Source: a virus. From it: 35,789 nucleotides of DNA. Within the stretch, counting starts at the first letter, position 1; the number at the start of each line of letters is the position of its first letter. The notes beneath the pieces were generated by a model, which saw only the letters and a list, made by a program, of their open reading frames with translations, was not told the DNA's origin and made no database searches. Below, in pieces: positions 12,089 to 17,319 of this stretch. The stretch is taken from IMG/VR virus record IMGVR_UViG_3300034013_000323, positions 1-35,789 of that record; one strand, written 5' to 3'. A program made the position numbers and the translations under genes.

Positions 12089-12705
12089 TAGAATTGTTGA
12101 TTTTCGGTCAAATACTTAACATAATCATTTCTTATTTCAGTAGCTTCTGCAATTCTTCGTTTAATCAAATCAATACGAGCTTCATCACGTTCTACAATTA
12201 TTTCGTGCCACATCTCTTTTCCTTTAAAAATAATATAGTTGAAAAAATGACAACGAACCGAATTTGTACACATCATCTGCATTTGCATCTGGTCTAAATA
12301 AGCCTTATCAACCACCTCAATTCCTTTTGCGACTAATTTAAAAAACTTAGTCGAACGAGGGCATTTGATTTCTAAGATAGCATCCTGACCTACTAATCCA
12401 TCGGGACTTGCTCCAGCATTATCTCCAAAAGTAAAGAATGAAGTTTCTTGAACGTCTAAAAAATCAAATTCTTTTAAATCTTTAAATTTACGAAAAGCAA
12501 TAGGTTCTAATTCCGTGCCTCGTTTCATATCGTAACTTTCAAAACTTTCTTCTTCATCAACGCCGTAAACTAATTCACAAGCTTTTTCAAAAGCATAAGT
12601 TTCTCCTGTTAAACCCAACCCTTTAACTCCTAAAAGGTCGCTAATTCGGGATGCAGTAAACCTACCTTCCCGAACTTTGAACCATTCTTTAGACCTCTGT
12701 TCCAT
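12088..12705 (-). CDS. YqaJ/lambda-type exonuclease
   Basis: This is a 5'-3' dsDNA exonuclease of the PD-(D/E)XK fold for single-strand annealing recombination. The 205 residues show RSKEWFKVREGRFTASRISD at the start and KRGTELEPIAFRKF (about 62-75). The core follows as GASPDGLVG with its Asp, LEIKCPRS giving the ExK, and YLDQMQMQMMC as the QxxxQ helix. Together these are diagnostic. The 169-aa neighbour, overlapping by 17 bases, may be its annealing partner. Confidence 0.88.
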   Translation of the reverse strand: MEQRSKEWFKVREGRFTASRISDLLGVKGLGLTGETYAFEKACELVYGVDEEESFESYDMKRGTELEPIAFRKFKDLKEFDFLDVQETSFFTFGDNAGASPDGLVGQDAILEIKCPRSTKFFKLVAKGIEVVDKAYLDQMQMQMMCTNSVRCHFFNYIIFKGKEMWHEIIVERDEARIDLIKRRIAEATEIRNDYVKYLTENQQF

Positions 12706-13198
12706 AAGTTAGATATTTTTGATAAACTTCATCAGTTAAATTGTAAATTTTTTCGATTTGTTCACGGGTGGCATTTGCGCCTTTAGCTTTCTCGAAATTA
12801 CTTTCTGTAAATTCAGGCTTACTTTTCACTAATTTTGGCTGTACGGGTCTAATTCTAACGCCCTGAGTAAGTCCGCCAGTAACCGCCCTTACATTTTCAT
12901 CAATGTATAATTCAATTACTATGTCTTTCCAATTTTCCACAAATGGACTACCGCCAGCAAACGCTTTAATTTGCTTTGAATTTGTTGCGTTTAAAACTAA
13001 AGGTTTTATTTTTTCGTAAAAATATGCGATATTAAAGTCTCCTTTTTTTCCAGCTACCTTTGCGCCAAACTCTTGTTTAACTTCTTTAATAGTAAATATT
13101 AAAGGTTTTTTTTGTTCAATTAAGTCTTCTAAATCTGCGCTTCCTAAGTGGTCTGATTTAAATACATTTCTGTAATGATGTTTGTTCTGTGTACTCAT
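12689..13198 (-). CDS. Hypothetical 169-aa protein, possible recombinase partner
   Basis: Not recognised with confidence. It has an N-terminal MSTQNKHHYRNVFKSDHLGS, a central WKDIVIELYIDENVRAVTGG and a C-terminal helix (ATREQIEKIYNLTDEVYQK). The first part resembles Bacteroidota phage proteins that accompany YqaJ exonucleases. Being first in the operon under promoter copy 3 and overlapping the exonuclease, it could be an annealing protein or SSB-type partner, but no RecT or Erf motif is visible. Confidence 0.6.
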   Translation of the reverse strand: MSTQNKHHYRNVFKSDHLGSADLEDLIEQKKPLIFTIKEVKQEFGAKVAGKKGDFNIAYFYEKIKPLVLNATNSKQIKAFAGGSPFVENWKDIVIELYIDENVRAVTGGLTQGVRIRPVQPKLVKSKPEFTESNFEKAKGANATREQIEKIYNLTDEVYQKYLTYGTEV

Positions 13199-13221
13199 AA
13201 TTTTTAGTTTTAAAGTTTTTT

Positions 13222-13265
13222 CAAATGTAGCATAATTTGTTTAATTACGCAATAGTAAAAATAAG
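13222..13265 (-). promoter_or_regulatory. Extended Bacteroidota promoter, copy 3
   Basis: TTG (13250-13252), 20 bases, TACATTTG (13222-13229), with the shared ACTATTGCGTAATTAAA string. It drives the exonuclease/NinB/SSB-like operon that ends at the terminator at 11184-11216. Confidence 0.75.
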
Positions 13266-13267
13266 TT

Positions 13268-13378
13268 TTATTTAAAATAAATTAACAGTTTTACAGCTGT
13301 TAAAATAATTGAACAATAAAGGATTACTCCTAAAAACACGTGAACTGATCGGATCAACTCTTCTTTATTTTCTTTCAT
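13268..13378 (-). CDS. Hypothetical 36-aa single-span membrane protein
   Basis: The ORF from ATG 13378 to TAA 13268 encodes MKENKEELIRSVHVFLGVIL and continues through one hydrophobic helix (VFLGVILYCSIILTAVKLLI). The leader contains an A-rich stretch. It lies between the hairpin element at 13488-13598 and promoter copy 3. Not recognised; small membrane proteins of this type are common in phage early regions. Confidence 0.45.
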   Translation of the reverse strand: MKENKEELIRSVHVFLGVILYCSIILTAVKLLIYFK

Positions 13379-13487
13379 TATTTTATGTTTTTTTAATTTT
13401 CAACGCTTAAAACTCTATAATTCAGGCGTTTTTAATTTGGTTTTGTAGTGATTAGTTGTAAAATATCAAAACGATTTTACAAAAACA

Positions 13488-13598
13488 TATATAAGCAATA
13501 GCGGGCGGGGCTTGGTTATACCGAAAAGTCAATGCACATTTGAAATTCCAGCCTTCCCTCTTACGTGCTGTGCTACTCACTCCGCTACTGCTCATATA
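13488..13598. repeat. Hairpin element related to the cassette repeats, inside the phage core
   Basis: Arms TATATAAGCAATAGCGG (13488-13504) and CCGCTACTGCTCATATA (13582-13598) match in inverted orientation at 15 of 17 positions. The arm string resembles GGTTATACAATAG and TTATTCAATAGCGG of H2 and H4. The enclosed 77 bases are visibly more GC-rich (GCGGGCGGGGCTTGG) than the surrounding DNA. A 48-codon ORF that fills it on the minus strand (13595 to 13449) is probably spurious. The rest of the 13379-13617 gap shows nothing else I can name. Confidence 0.6.
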
Positions 13599-13617
13599 CT
13601 TTGCTGTTTGCCATCAG

Positions 13618-13839
13618 TTAAACAACATCACGGCAAACCAAAATAGATATTGAAATAGCTTGAATAAATGAAGTTATCCAATTTATAGTATTGTTTTCTA
13701 TCCCCGCATCTCCATAAACTTGATGAAATATAATTGTTAGTGGTATTCCAATAATAGGAATGAAAGGCAAAAATTTACGCCATATAACAGCGGTTTTGTC
13801 GCATTGTGGCACTTGTGTGTTTTTTGAAAGTTCAGTCAT
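13618..13839 (-). CDS. Hypothetical 73-aa membrane protein
   Basis: It has two hydrophobic helices (FLPFIPIIGIPLTIIFHQV and WITSFIQAISISILVC) joined by a short polar loop, with a polar N-terminus. Its stop lies about 20 bases from the hairpin element at 13598. It belongs to the operon of small genes under promoter copy 4. A role in exclusion or lysis timing is possible but not shown. Confidence 0.5.
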   Translation of the reverse strand: MTELSKNTQVPQCDKTAVIWRKFLPFIPIIGIPLTIIFHQVYGDAGIENNTINWITSFIQAISISILVCRDVV

Positions 13840-13850
13840 AATTTTAAAAT

Positions 13851-14126
13851 TTATTTATTATTTCTTTGTTTGTCGTACTTTTCCATTGTTTTTATAAAAC
13901 TTAAACACGTGTTGTAAAAGTCGTTTATATCAAAAGATAAGTGGTGTTTTACAAAACAAAAAGGATAATCATTATTCCTATCTTCTGTGTCTTCTTTCAA
14001 CTTATTAGCAACTTTCATCAAGTTATTCCAATCCTTGCTCCAATCAATTTTTTCAGCAAAACTCAACTTATCAAAGTCAATGTTTAGATATTCCGCAAGT
14101 AGTTTGTTTTTTTCTATCTGTACCAT
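13851..14126 (-). CDS. Hypothetical 91-aa protein
   Basis: Soluble, mixed-charge protein (MVQIEKNKLLAEYLNIDFDK, then FCFVKHHLSFDINDFYNTCL). No motif recognised. It starts 2 bases after the stop of the 40-aa cysteine-rich gene, so it is part of that operon. The WSKDWNNLMKVANKL segment is reminiscent of small Bacteroidota phage proteins of unknown function. Confidence 0.55.
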   Translation of the reverse strand: MVQIEKNKLLAEYLNIDFDKLSFAEKIDWSKDWNNLMKVANKLKEDTEDRNNDYPFCFVKHHLSFDINDFYNTCLSFIKTMEKYDKQRNNK

Positions 14127-14128
14127 AA

Positions 14129-14251
14129 TTAATTATCGTTTTCGTAACCTTTTTTGCAATTATTATCGCAGTATCTACCCTCGCAAGGTTCGCCACAAAA
14201 TGCACATTCGTTTTCCTCTTGTGGTCTTTCGTTGTTGTAAGTATCTATCAT
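14129..14251 (-). CDS. 40-aa zinc-ribbon-like protein
   Basis: The ORF from ATG 14251 to TAA 14129 encodes a short protein with five cysteines: ECAFCGEPCEGRYC followed by DNNCKKGY. The spacing CxxC...CxxxxxC/CxxxC suits one zinc site. Phages often encode such mini zinc proteins, which may bind RNA polymerase or other host proteins. The role here is unknown. It sits between the 53-aa and 91-aa genes with small gaps. Confidence 0.55.
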   Translation of the reverse strand: MIDTYNNERPQEENECAFCGEPCEGRYCDNNCKKGYENDN

Positions 14252-14286
14252 AATATAAGTGCGTTACAGGCGCACCCCTGATTTAG

Positions 14287-14448
14287 TTAATTTCTGGATA
14301 ATGACTTTAAAACTTCGCCTTGCGTTTTATAAGTTCTAGTTATTAGGGCATAAATTCTATGGCTCGCAAAATAACCAACTCTCTCTCTATTGTTGTAGCT
14401 TGCTACTAGATTGTACTCTTTTCTGTTTATTTTCTCTTGGATTGTCAT
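14287..14448 (-). CDS. Hypothetical 53-aa basic protein
   Basis: The ORF from ATG 14448 to TAA 14287 encodes MTIQEKINRKEYNLVASYNN followed by a basic stretch (RERVGYFASHRIYALITRTYK). It is the first gene after promoter copy 4, with a leader of about 25 nt. It is basic overall and possibly nucleic-acid binding. Not recognised. Confidence 0.5.
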   Translation of the reverse strand: MTIQEKINRKEYNLVASYNNRERVGYFASHRIYALITRTYKTQGEVLKSLSRN

Positions 14449-14475
14449 AATTTCTATTTGTTTTTAATTATGGTT

Positions 14476-14525
14476 CAAAGATACATCTATATTTTAATTA
14501 CACAATAGTAAAATCAAAATTTAAC
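14476..14525 (-). promoter_or_regulatory. Extended Bacteroidota promoter, copy 4
   Basis: TTG (14503-14505), 19 bases, TATCTTTG (14476-14483), with ACTATTGTGTAATTAAAA and the AT block TTAAATTTTGATTT upstream. It lies directly after the terminator at 14543-14570 and starts the first early operon. Confidence 0.8.
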
Positions 14526-14542
14526 ATTTTATTTTTAAGCGC

Positions 14543-14570
14543 AAAAAACCCCGACTTATTACAATCGGGG
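14543..14570 (-). terminator. Intrinsic terminator after the lysis genes
   Basis: On the minus strand CCCCGA, a 10-base loop, TCGGGG and six T residues. It can end the lysis transcript and also the short transcript starting at the TATATTTG box at 14637. Confidence 0.85.
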
Positions 14571-14631
14571 TAAAACTAAATCCAAAACCAAAACTTATGA
14601 AAAATTCCTAAACAACGCTGGCGTGCGCTTA
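14543..14631 (-). ncRNA. Candidate small RNA between promoter and terminator
   Basis: TATATTTG (14637-14644), with a TTG 18 bases upstream, lies at the very end of the spanin gene. About 60 bases later comes the terminator at 14543-14570. The interval has no ATG-started ORF on the minus strand and includes a GC-rich GCGCACGCCAGCG motif that can fold. A transcript of about 90 nt would result. It may instead be an inert remnant of the 3' end of the lysis operon. Confidence 0.4.
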
Positions 14632-14645
14632 AAGTACAAATATAA

Positions 14646-15086
14646 TTATTTTTTCATAACAACAATAATTATTAAAGCTAAAACTATCCAAATCAAAGGA
14701 TTTTTTAAAAAACTTTCTTCTTTTACCGATTCTTTGATTTTGCTTTTGTCTTTTAAATTACGCAATTCAAGGCGTAATAAGTCGATTTCAGCGCTTATGC
14801 AGTCGCTCTTGGATATATTACCCTGTTTATCGTAATATGTTTTTAGAATCGTCCCTTGTCGGCTTACAGTTGTAATAACAGTATCTTTATAAATTACATT
14901 TGGAACGATGTATGTAACTGTGTCTCCTTTTCTGACTTCTTTAATTTCGATTCTTTCACTTGTTTCAATGTCTTTTTTTTCCTTGGTAGATTCTTTTTTA
15001 ATACCGCAAGAAAACAAACAAAAAAGCAAAATCAATATTAAAATATTTTTCCAATAATCTAAAATCAAACTTTTAATCGTTTCCAT
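14646..15086 (-). CDS. Unimolecular spanin (lipoprotein with C-terminal membrane anchor)
   Basis: Spanins disrupt the outer membrane at the last step of lysis. The 146-aa product has an N-terminal hydrophobic signal with lipobox-like LFCLFSCG (Cys about 28). A charged periplasmic region follows (KKESTKEKKDIETSERIEIK, later a helix with LRLELRNLKDK). A C-terminal membrane helix (NPLIWIVLALIIIVVMKK) ends it. Outer-membrane lipid plus inner-membrane anchor in one chain is the u-spanin layout known from phage T1 gp11. It follows the CHAP endolysin by about 40 bases. Confidence 0.75.
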   Translation of the reverse strand: METIKSLILDYWKNILILILLFCLFSCGIKKESTKEKKDIETSERIEIKEVRKGDTVTYIVPNVIYKDTVITTVSRQGTILKTYYDKQGNISKSDCISAEIDLLRLELRNLKDKSKIKESVKEESFLKNPLIWIVLALIIIVVMKK

Positions 15087-15128
15087 TTTATTTGTAAGTT
15101 GAACTGTTCGGGATTTCCGAACAGCTGG

Positions 15129-15587
15129 TTAAATAGGTCGTGCGAATAATACATTAAGGTTTTTTCGAGTTCTACTCATAACTTCTCCACCGTTGCTTTG
15201 GTTGATCAATGAAGTGTTGCCCTCAATCGTGAAAAATATTCCGTTTTCTTTATCTTTCCAACCGTTAAAAATACCAGTATGGTCGTGTCGTCCGTCGCCG
15301 TTCCAATCAAAGAAAACGATGTCGCCTACTTGCGGATCGGTTACTATTTGTTTCATTTTACGAAAGTATGCTACTGCTGTTTGACAGCCTGCGAACCCTT
15401 TTAGAAACCCAATTCTAGGCAATTGATAGCCAGCCATAGCATAGCAGTAAGACACGAAAATACCGCACCAAGCTACGCCATCTAATCCAAACCATTTGCC
15501 GTAAATAGTTTCATTTGAGTTTTTCGGGCTTTCTTTTTGTCCCACTTCATTAAATGCAATATTTGCAATTTTTTGTCCTTTACTCAT
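15129..15587 (-). CDS. CHAP-domain endolysin
   Basis: This is a peptidoglycan amidase/endopeptidase of the NlpC/P60-CHAP class, 152 aa, with a single catalytic domain. The expected residues are Cys41 in GVAWCGIFVSYC, His103 in GRHDHTGIF and the polar pair in IEGNTS (122-127). VGDIVFFDWNGDG precedes the His strand, as in CHAP domains. There is no signal peptide, so a holin is needed for release; the gene next upstream is holin-like (stop at 15590, ATG at 15587). Confidence 0.9.
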   Translation of the reverse strand: MSKGQKIANIAFNEVGQKESPKNSNETIYGKWFGLDGVAWCGIFVSYCYAMAGYQLPRIGFLKGFAGCQTAVAYFRKMKQIVTDPQVGDIVFFDWNGDGRHDHTGIFNGWKDKENGIFFTIEGNTSLINQSNGGEVMSRTRKNLNVLFARPI

Positions 15588-15589
15588 AA

Positions 15590-15910
15590 TTATTTTGATA
15601 TTAATTTTACTATCATTTCACGTACCGCATCGACTAAAGCTTGTAAGAAAAAGTCAATGTTAAATTTGTAAATCACATATTCAGCAATCTTTTCTCCCGA
15701 TATTGATACAACACCTACTATTAGTGGTAAATAAGCGTTTTCAATATGTTTATTTACGAACGGGAAAACGAAATAAGCGCATCCGATTCCGATTATAAAA
15801 CTTAATACTACTCTAGTCATTGTCATTTTCTCTTTCTTTACCTGCGTAGCCACCTTAATAGATATTGCAATAAATGATGGAATGAAAATTTTGTAAAAAA
15901 AATTAATCAT
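15590..15910 (-). CDS. Holin-like membrane protein
   Basis: It has about 106 residues from ATG 15910; an ATG at 15937 would give 115. It has three hydrophobic stretches (KIFIPSFIAISIKVA, VVLSFIIGIGCAYFVF, AYLPLIVGVVSISGEKIAE) and a C-terminal amphipathic helix. The pattern and position directly before the endolysin resemble LydA/phage holin family proteins. It would form lesions in the inner membrane. The 15910 start reduces the overlap with the preceding gene to 8 bases. Confidence 0.7.
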   Translation of the reverse strand: MINFFYKIFIPSFIAISIKVATQVKKEKMTMTRVVLSFIIGIGCAYFVFPFVNKHIENAYLPLIVGVVSISGEKIAEYVIYKFNIDFFLQALVDAVREMIVKLISK

Positions 15911-16229
15911 TTCTTCGGGGATGTTCTTGTACGGCATATCGGACTACTGTTATTATTGTTATAAAAATTGCGAAAAGTATTTCGTTTAAACCAAAAACCA
16001 AAGGATTGAAAAACATTTCATCAAACAAATTATTCAAAGATAATGAAAATAAAAAAAATGAAATCCAAATTTTTCTAAAATTCAAAAATACAAACAAACA
16101 TAGCAACATTATAAAAGTAGCTTGTAATTTGTCGAAGCAATTAACACCGACCAACTTATTAATTTGACTCCAAAACAAATAATTAGCTAAAATTATGAAT
16201 GTTGCTATGTATAGAATGTATTTGTGCAT
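15903..16229 (-). CDS. Hypothetical 108-aa membrane protein
   Basis: It has four hydrophobic segments (YILYIATFIILANYLFW, ATFIMLLCLFVFLNF, WISFFLFSLSLNNLF, EILFAIFITIITVVRY) and very few charges outside the ends. It lies between the 40-aa gene (1-base TAATG overlap) and the holin-like gene, so it may be a second holin or an antiholin. No family recognised. Confidence 0.6.
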   Translation of the reverse strand: MHKYILYIATFIILANYLFWSQINKLVGVNCFDKLQATFIMLLCLFVFLNFRKIWISFFLFSLSLNNLFDEMFFNPLVFGLNEILFAIFITIITVVRYAVQEHPRRND

Positions 16230-16351
16230 TATCGGTCTCTTTTCGGTCTTGTTCCGATCAACTCCAAGTTAACGGTTGCTAAGATGTCATTTGCTTGCTG
16301 AATAGCTCTCTCTTCCTCTTGTGTTGCAAGTCTTTTAGTGGTTACTTTCAT
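16229..16351 (-). CDS. Hypothetical 40-aa protein
   Basis: The ORF from ATG 16351 to TAA 16229 encodes MKVTTKRLATQEEERAIQQA and a basic C-terminus (LIGTRPKRDR). It is one helix plus tail, fused by TAATG to the next gene. Not recognised; accepted because it fills the gap with matching operon spacing. Confidence 0.45.
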   Translation of the reverse strand: MKVTTKRLATQEEERAIQQANDILATVNLELIGTRPKRDR

Positions 16352-16379
16352 ATTGAAAAAATTTAATTAATTATAAATA

Positions 16380-16745
16380 TTAAGGAATTATTGACCAATC
16401 AAAAGCAACTGTACCCGTTAATCCTGTGACAAATATAACGTCAAATGTCGTTGTTGTTTTATTTGCGACGTAAAACAGTACCGCTGTTAATAAATTAGTC
16501 GGTGTGACTCTTACTTTATAAGTGTTGCTTGGTTGTGTAGTTGGTAGTGTTACCGTAAAATTAGTTGTAGATGTTCCAACTTCTGAAAAACTCCCAGAAC
16601 CCCCTAAACTGCTCTTTTCAATATACCCAACTAATTGTAATCCGTTACCGTCTGGGTCGCCAAAAACAGCGATTTTAGTTGCGTCTGTGTTTTCTGATAC
16701 GTTCGCTATTTTTGCACCGTTTGGAAAATTTTGCTCTCCTGCCAT
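16380..16745 (-). CDS. Small structural protein, likely virion surface or tail-associated
   Basis: This 121-aa protein is beta-rich and has a Ser/Thr/Gly composition (SSLGGSGSFSEVGTSTTNFT, TTTTFDVIFVTGLTGTVAFD). MAGEQNFPNGAKIANVSEN resembles starts of Bacteroidota phage decoration or fibre-accessory proteins. It lies in the fibre-to-lysis interval, with its start overlapping the stop of the 99-aa membrane protein by one base. Function inferred only from composition and place. Confidence 0.5.
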   Translation of the reverse strand: MAGEQNFPNGAKIANVSENTDATKIAVFGDPDGNGLQLVGYIEKSSLGGSGSFSEVGTSTTNFTVTLPTTQPSNTYKVRVTPTNLLTAVLFYVANKTTTTFDVIFVTGLTGTVAFDWSIIP

Positions 16746-17044
16746 TATAGTATGTTTTTAATTGTAAAAATAATAAAAGGAATTGCAAAGGTCGCAATTG
16801 CATCAAAGAAATTTCCCGTACCTTTTTTTCTAAACTCGGATAAAAACTCGACAAAAAAAGCGATAATTACTACCGTTGCGAATGCGAAGTCTTCGGGGAT
16901 CAAAAAAGATAATCCAAAATAAATAACAGTACCGAAAAAAGCGTGTAAAATGTATTCGGCATATTTCAAGTCCTTAAACCATTCAGGCATTAAATTGAAA
17001 AATGTTATTTTAAAATCGTTGATTTGTTCTAGTATTTCTTTCAT
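16745..17044 (-). CDS. Hypothetical 99-aa membrane protein
   Basis: Three hydrophobic helices (AEYILHAFFGTVIYFGLSFL, FAFATVVIIAFFVEFLSEF, AIATFAIPFIIFTI) are linked by short loops, after a 25-residue amphipathic N-terminus. The topology would suit a holin-type protein, and phage genes of this kind are usually next to fibre and lysis genes. It overlaps the 92-aa gene by 4 bases (ATGA). Confidence 0.6.
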   Translation of the reverse strand: MKEILEQINDFKITFFNLMPEWFKDLKYAEYILHAFFGTVIYFGLSFLIPEDFAFATVVIIAFFVEFLSEFRKKGTGNFFDAIATFAIPFIIFTIKNIL

Positions 17045-17319
17045 TGTGGTTTGTTTAGTGGCATTTTGCCAATGGATATTAAGTATTGGTTGAATTCTTC
17101 TAAAAGCTCCTGAGATTCGTTAATTACGGGCTGTGAATTGAAATTAGCTATCTCTTCTTCCGTGGCTATTTCCTCCCAATTTGTTCCATTCCAAGAATTG
17201 ACAATAAATTTAGGCTCGATTTCCGTTTCGATTAAATCGTATTTTTCAGTGTCGAAAACAAAATTTTCAACAGCTATTCCCGAATGTAATTTCCCTGATT
17301 TTTCAATTAGATATTTCAT
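17041..17319 (-). CDS. Hypothetical 92-aa fibre-adjacent protein
   Basis: Acidic protein (MKYLIEKSGKLHSGIAVENF, then PKFIVNSWNGTNWEEIATEE). The segment SWNGTNWEEIAT resembles short carbohydrate- or tail-chaperone-like repeats in fibre assembly proteins. It shares its first base with the last base of the fibre gene. A fibre assembly or chaperone role is a context inference. Confidence 0.5.
   Translation of the reverse strand: MKYLIEKSGKLHSGIAVENFVFDTEKYDLIETEIEPKFIVNSWNGTNWEEIATEEEIANFNSQPVINESQELLEEFNQYLISIGKMPLNKPQ

Noticed and set aside
13449-13595. 48-codon ORF (MSSSGVSSTARKREGWNFKC...) on the minus strand
   Set aside because: It is the translation of the hairpin element loop and arms. 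The cysteine/aromatic-rich composition is unlike that of its neighbours.
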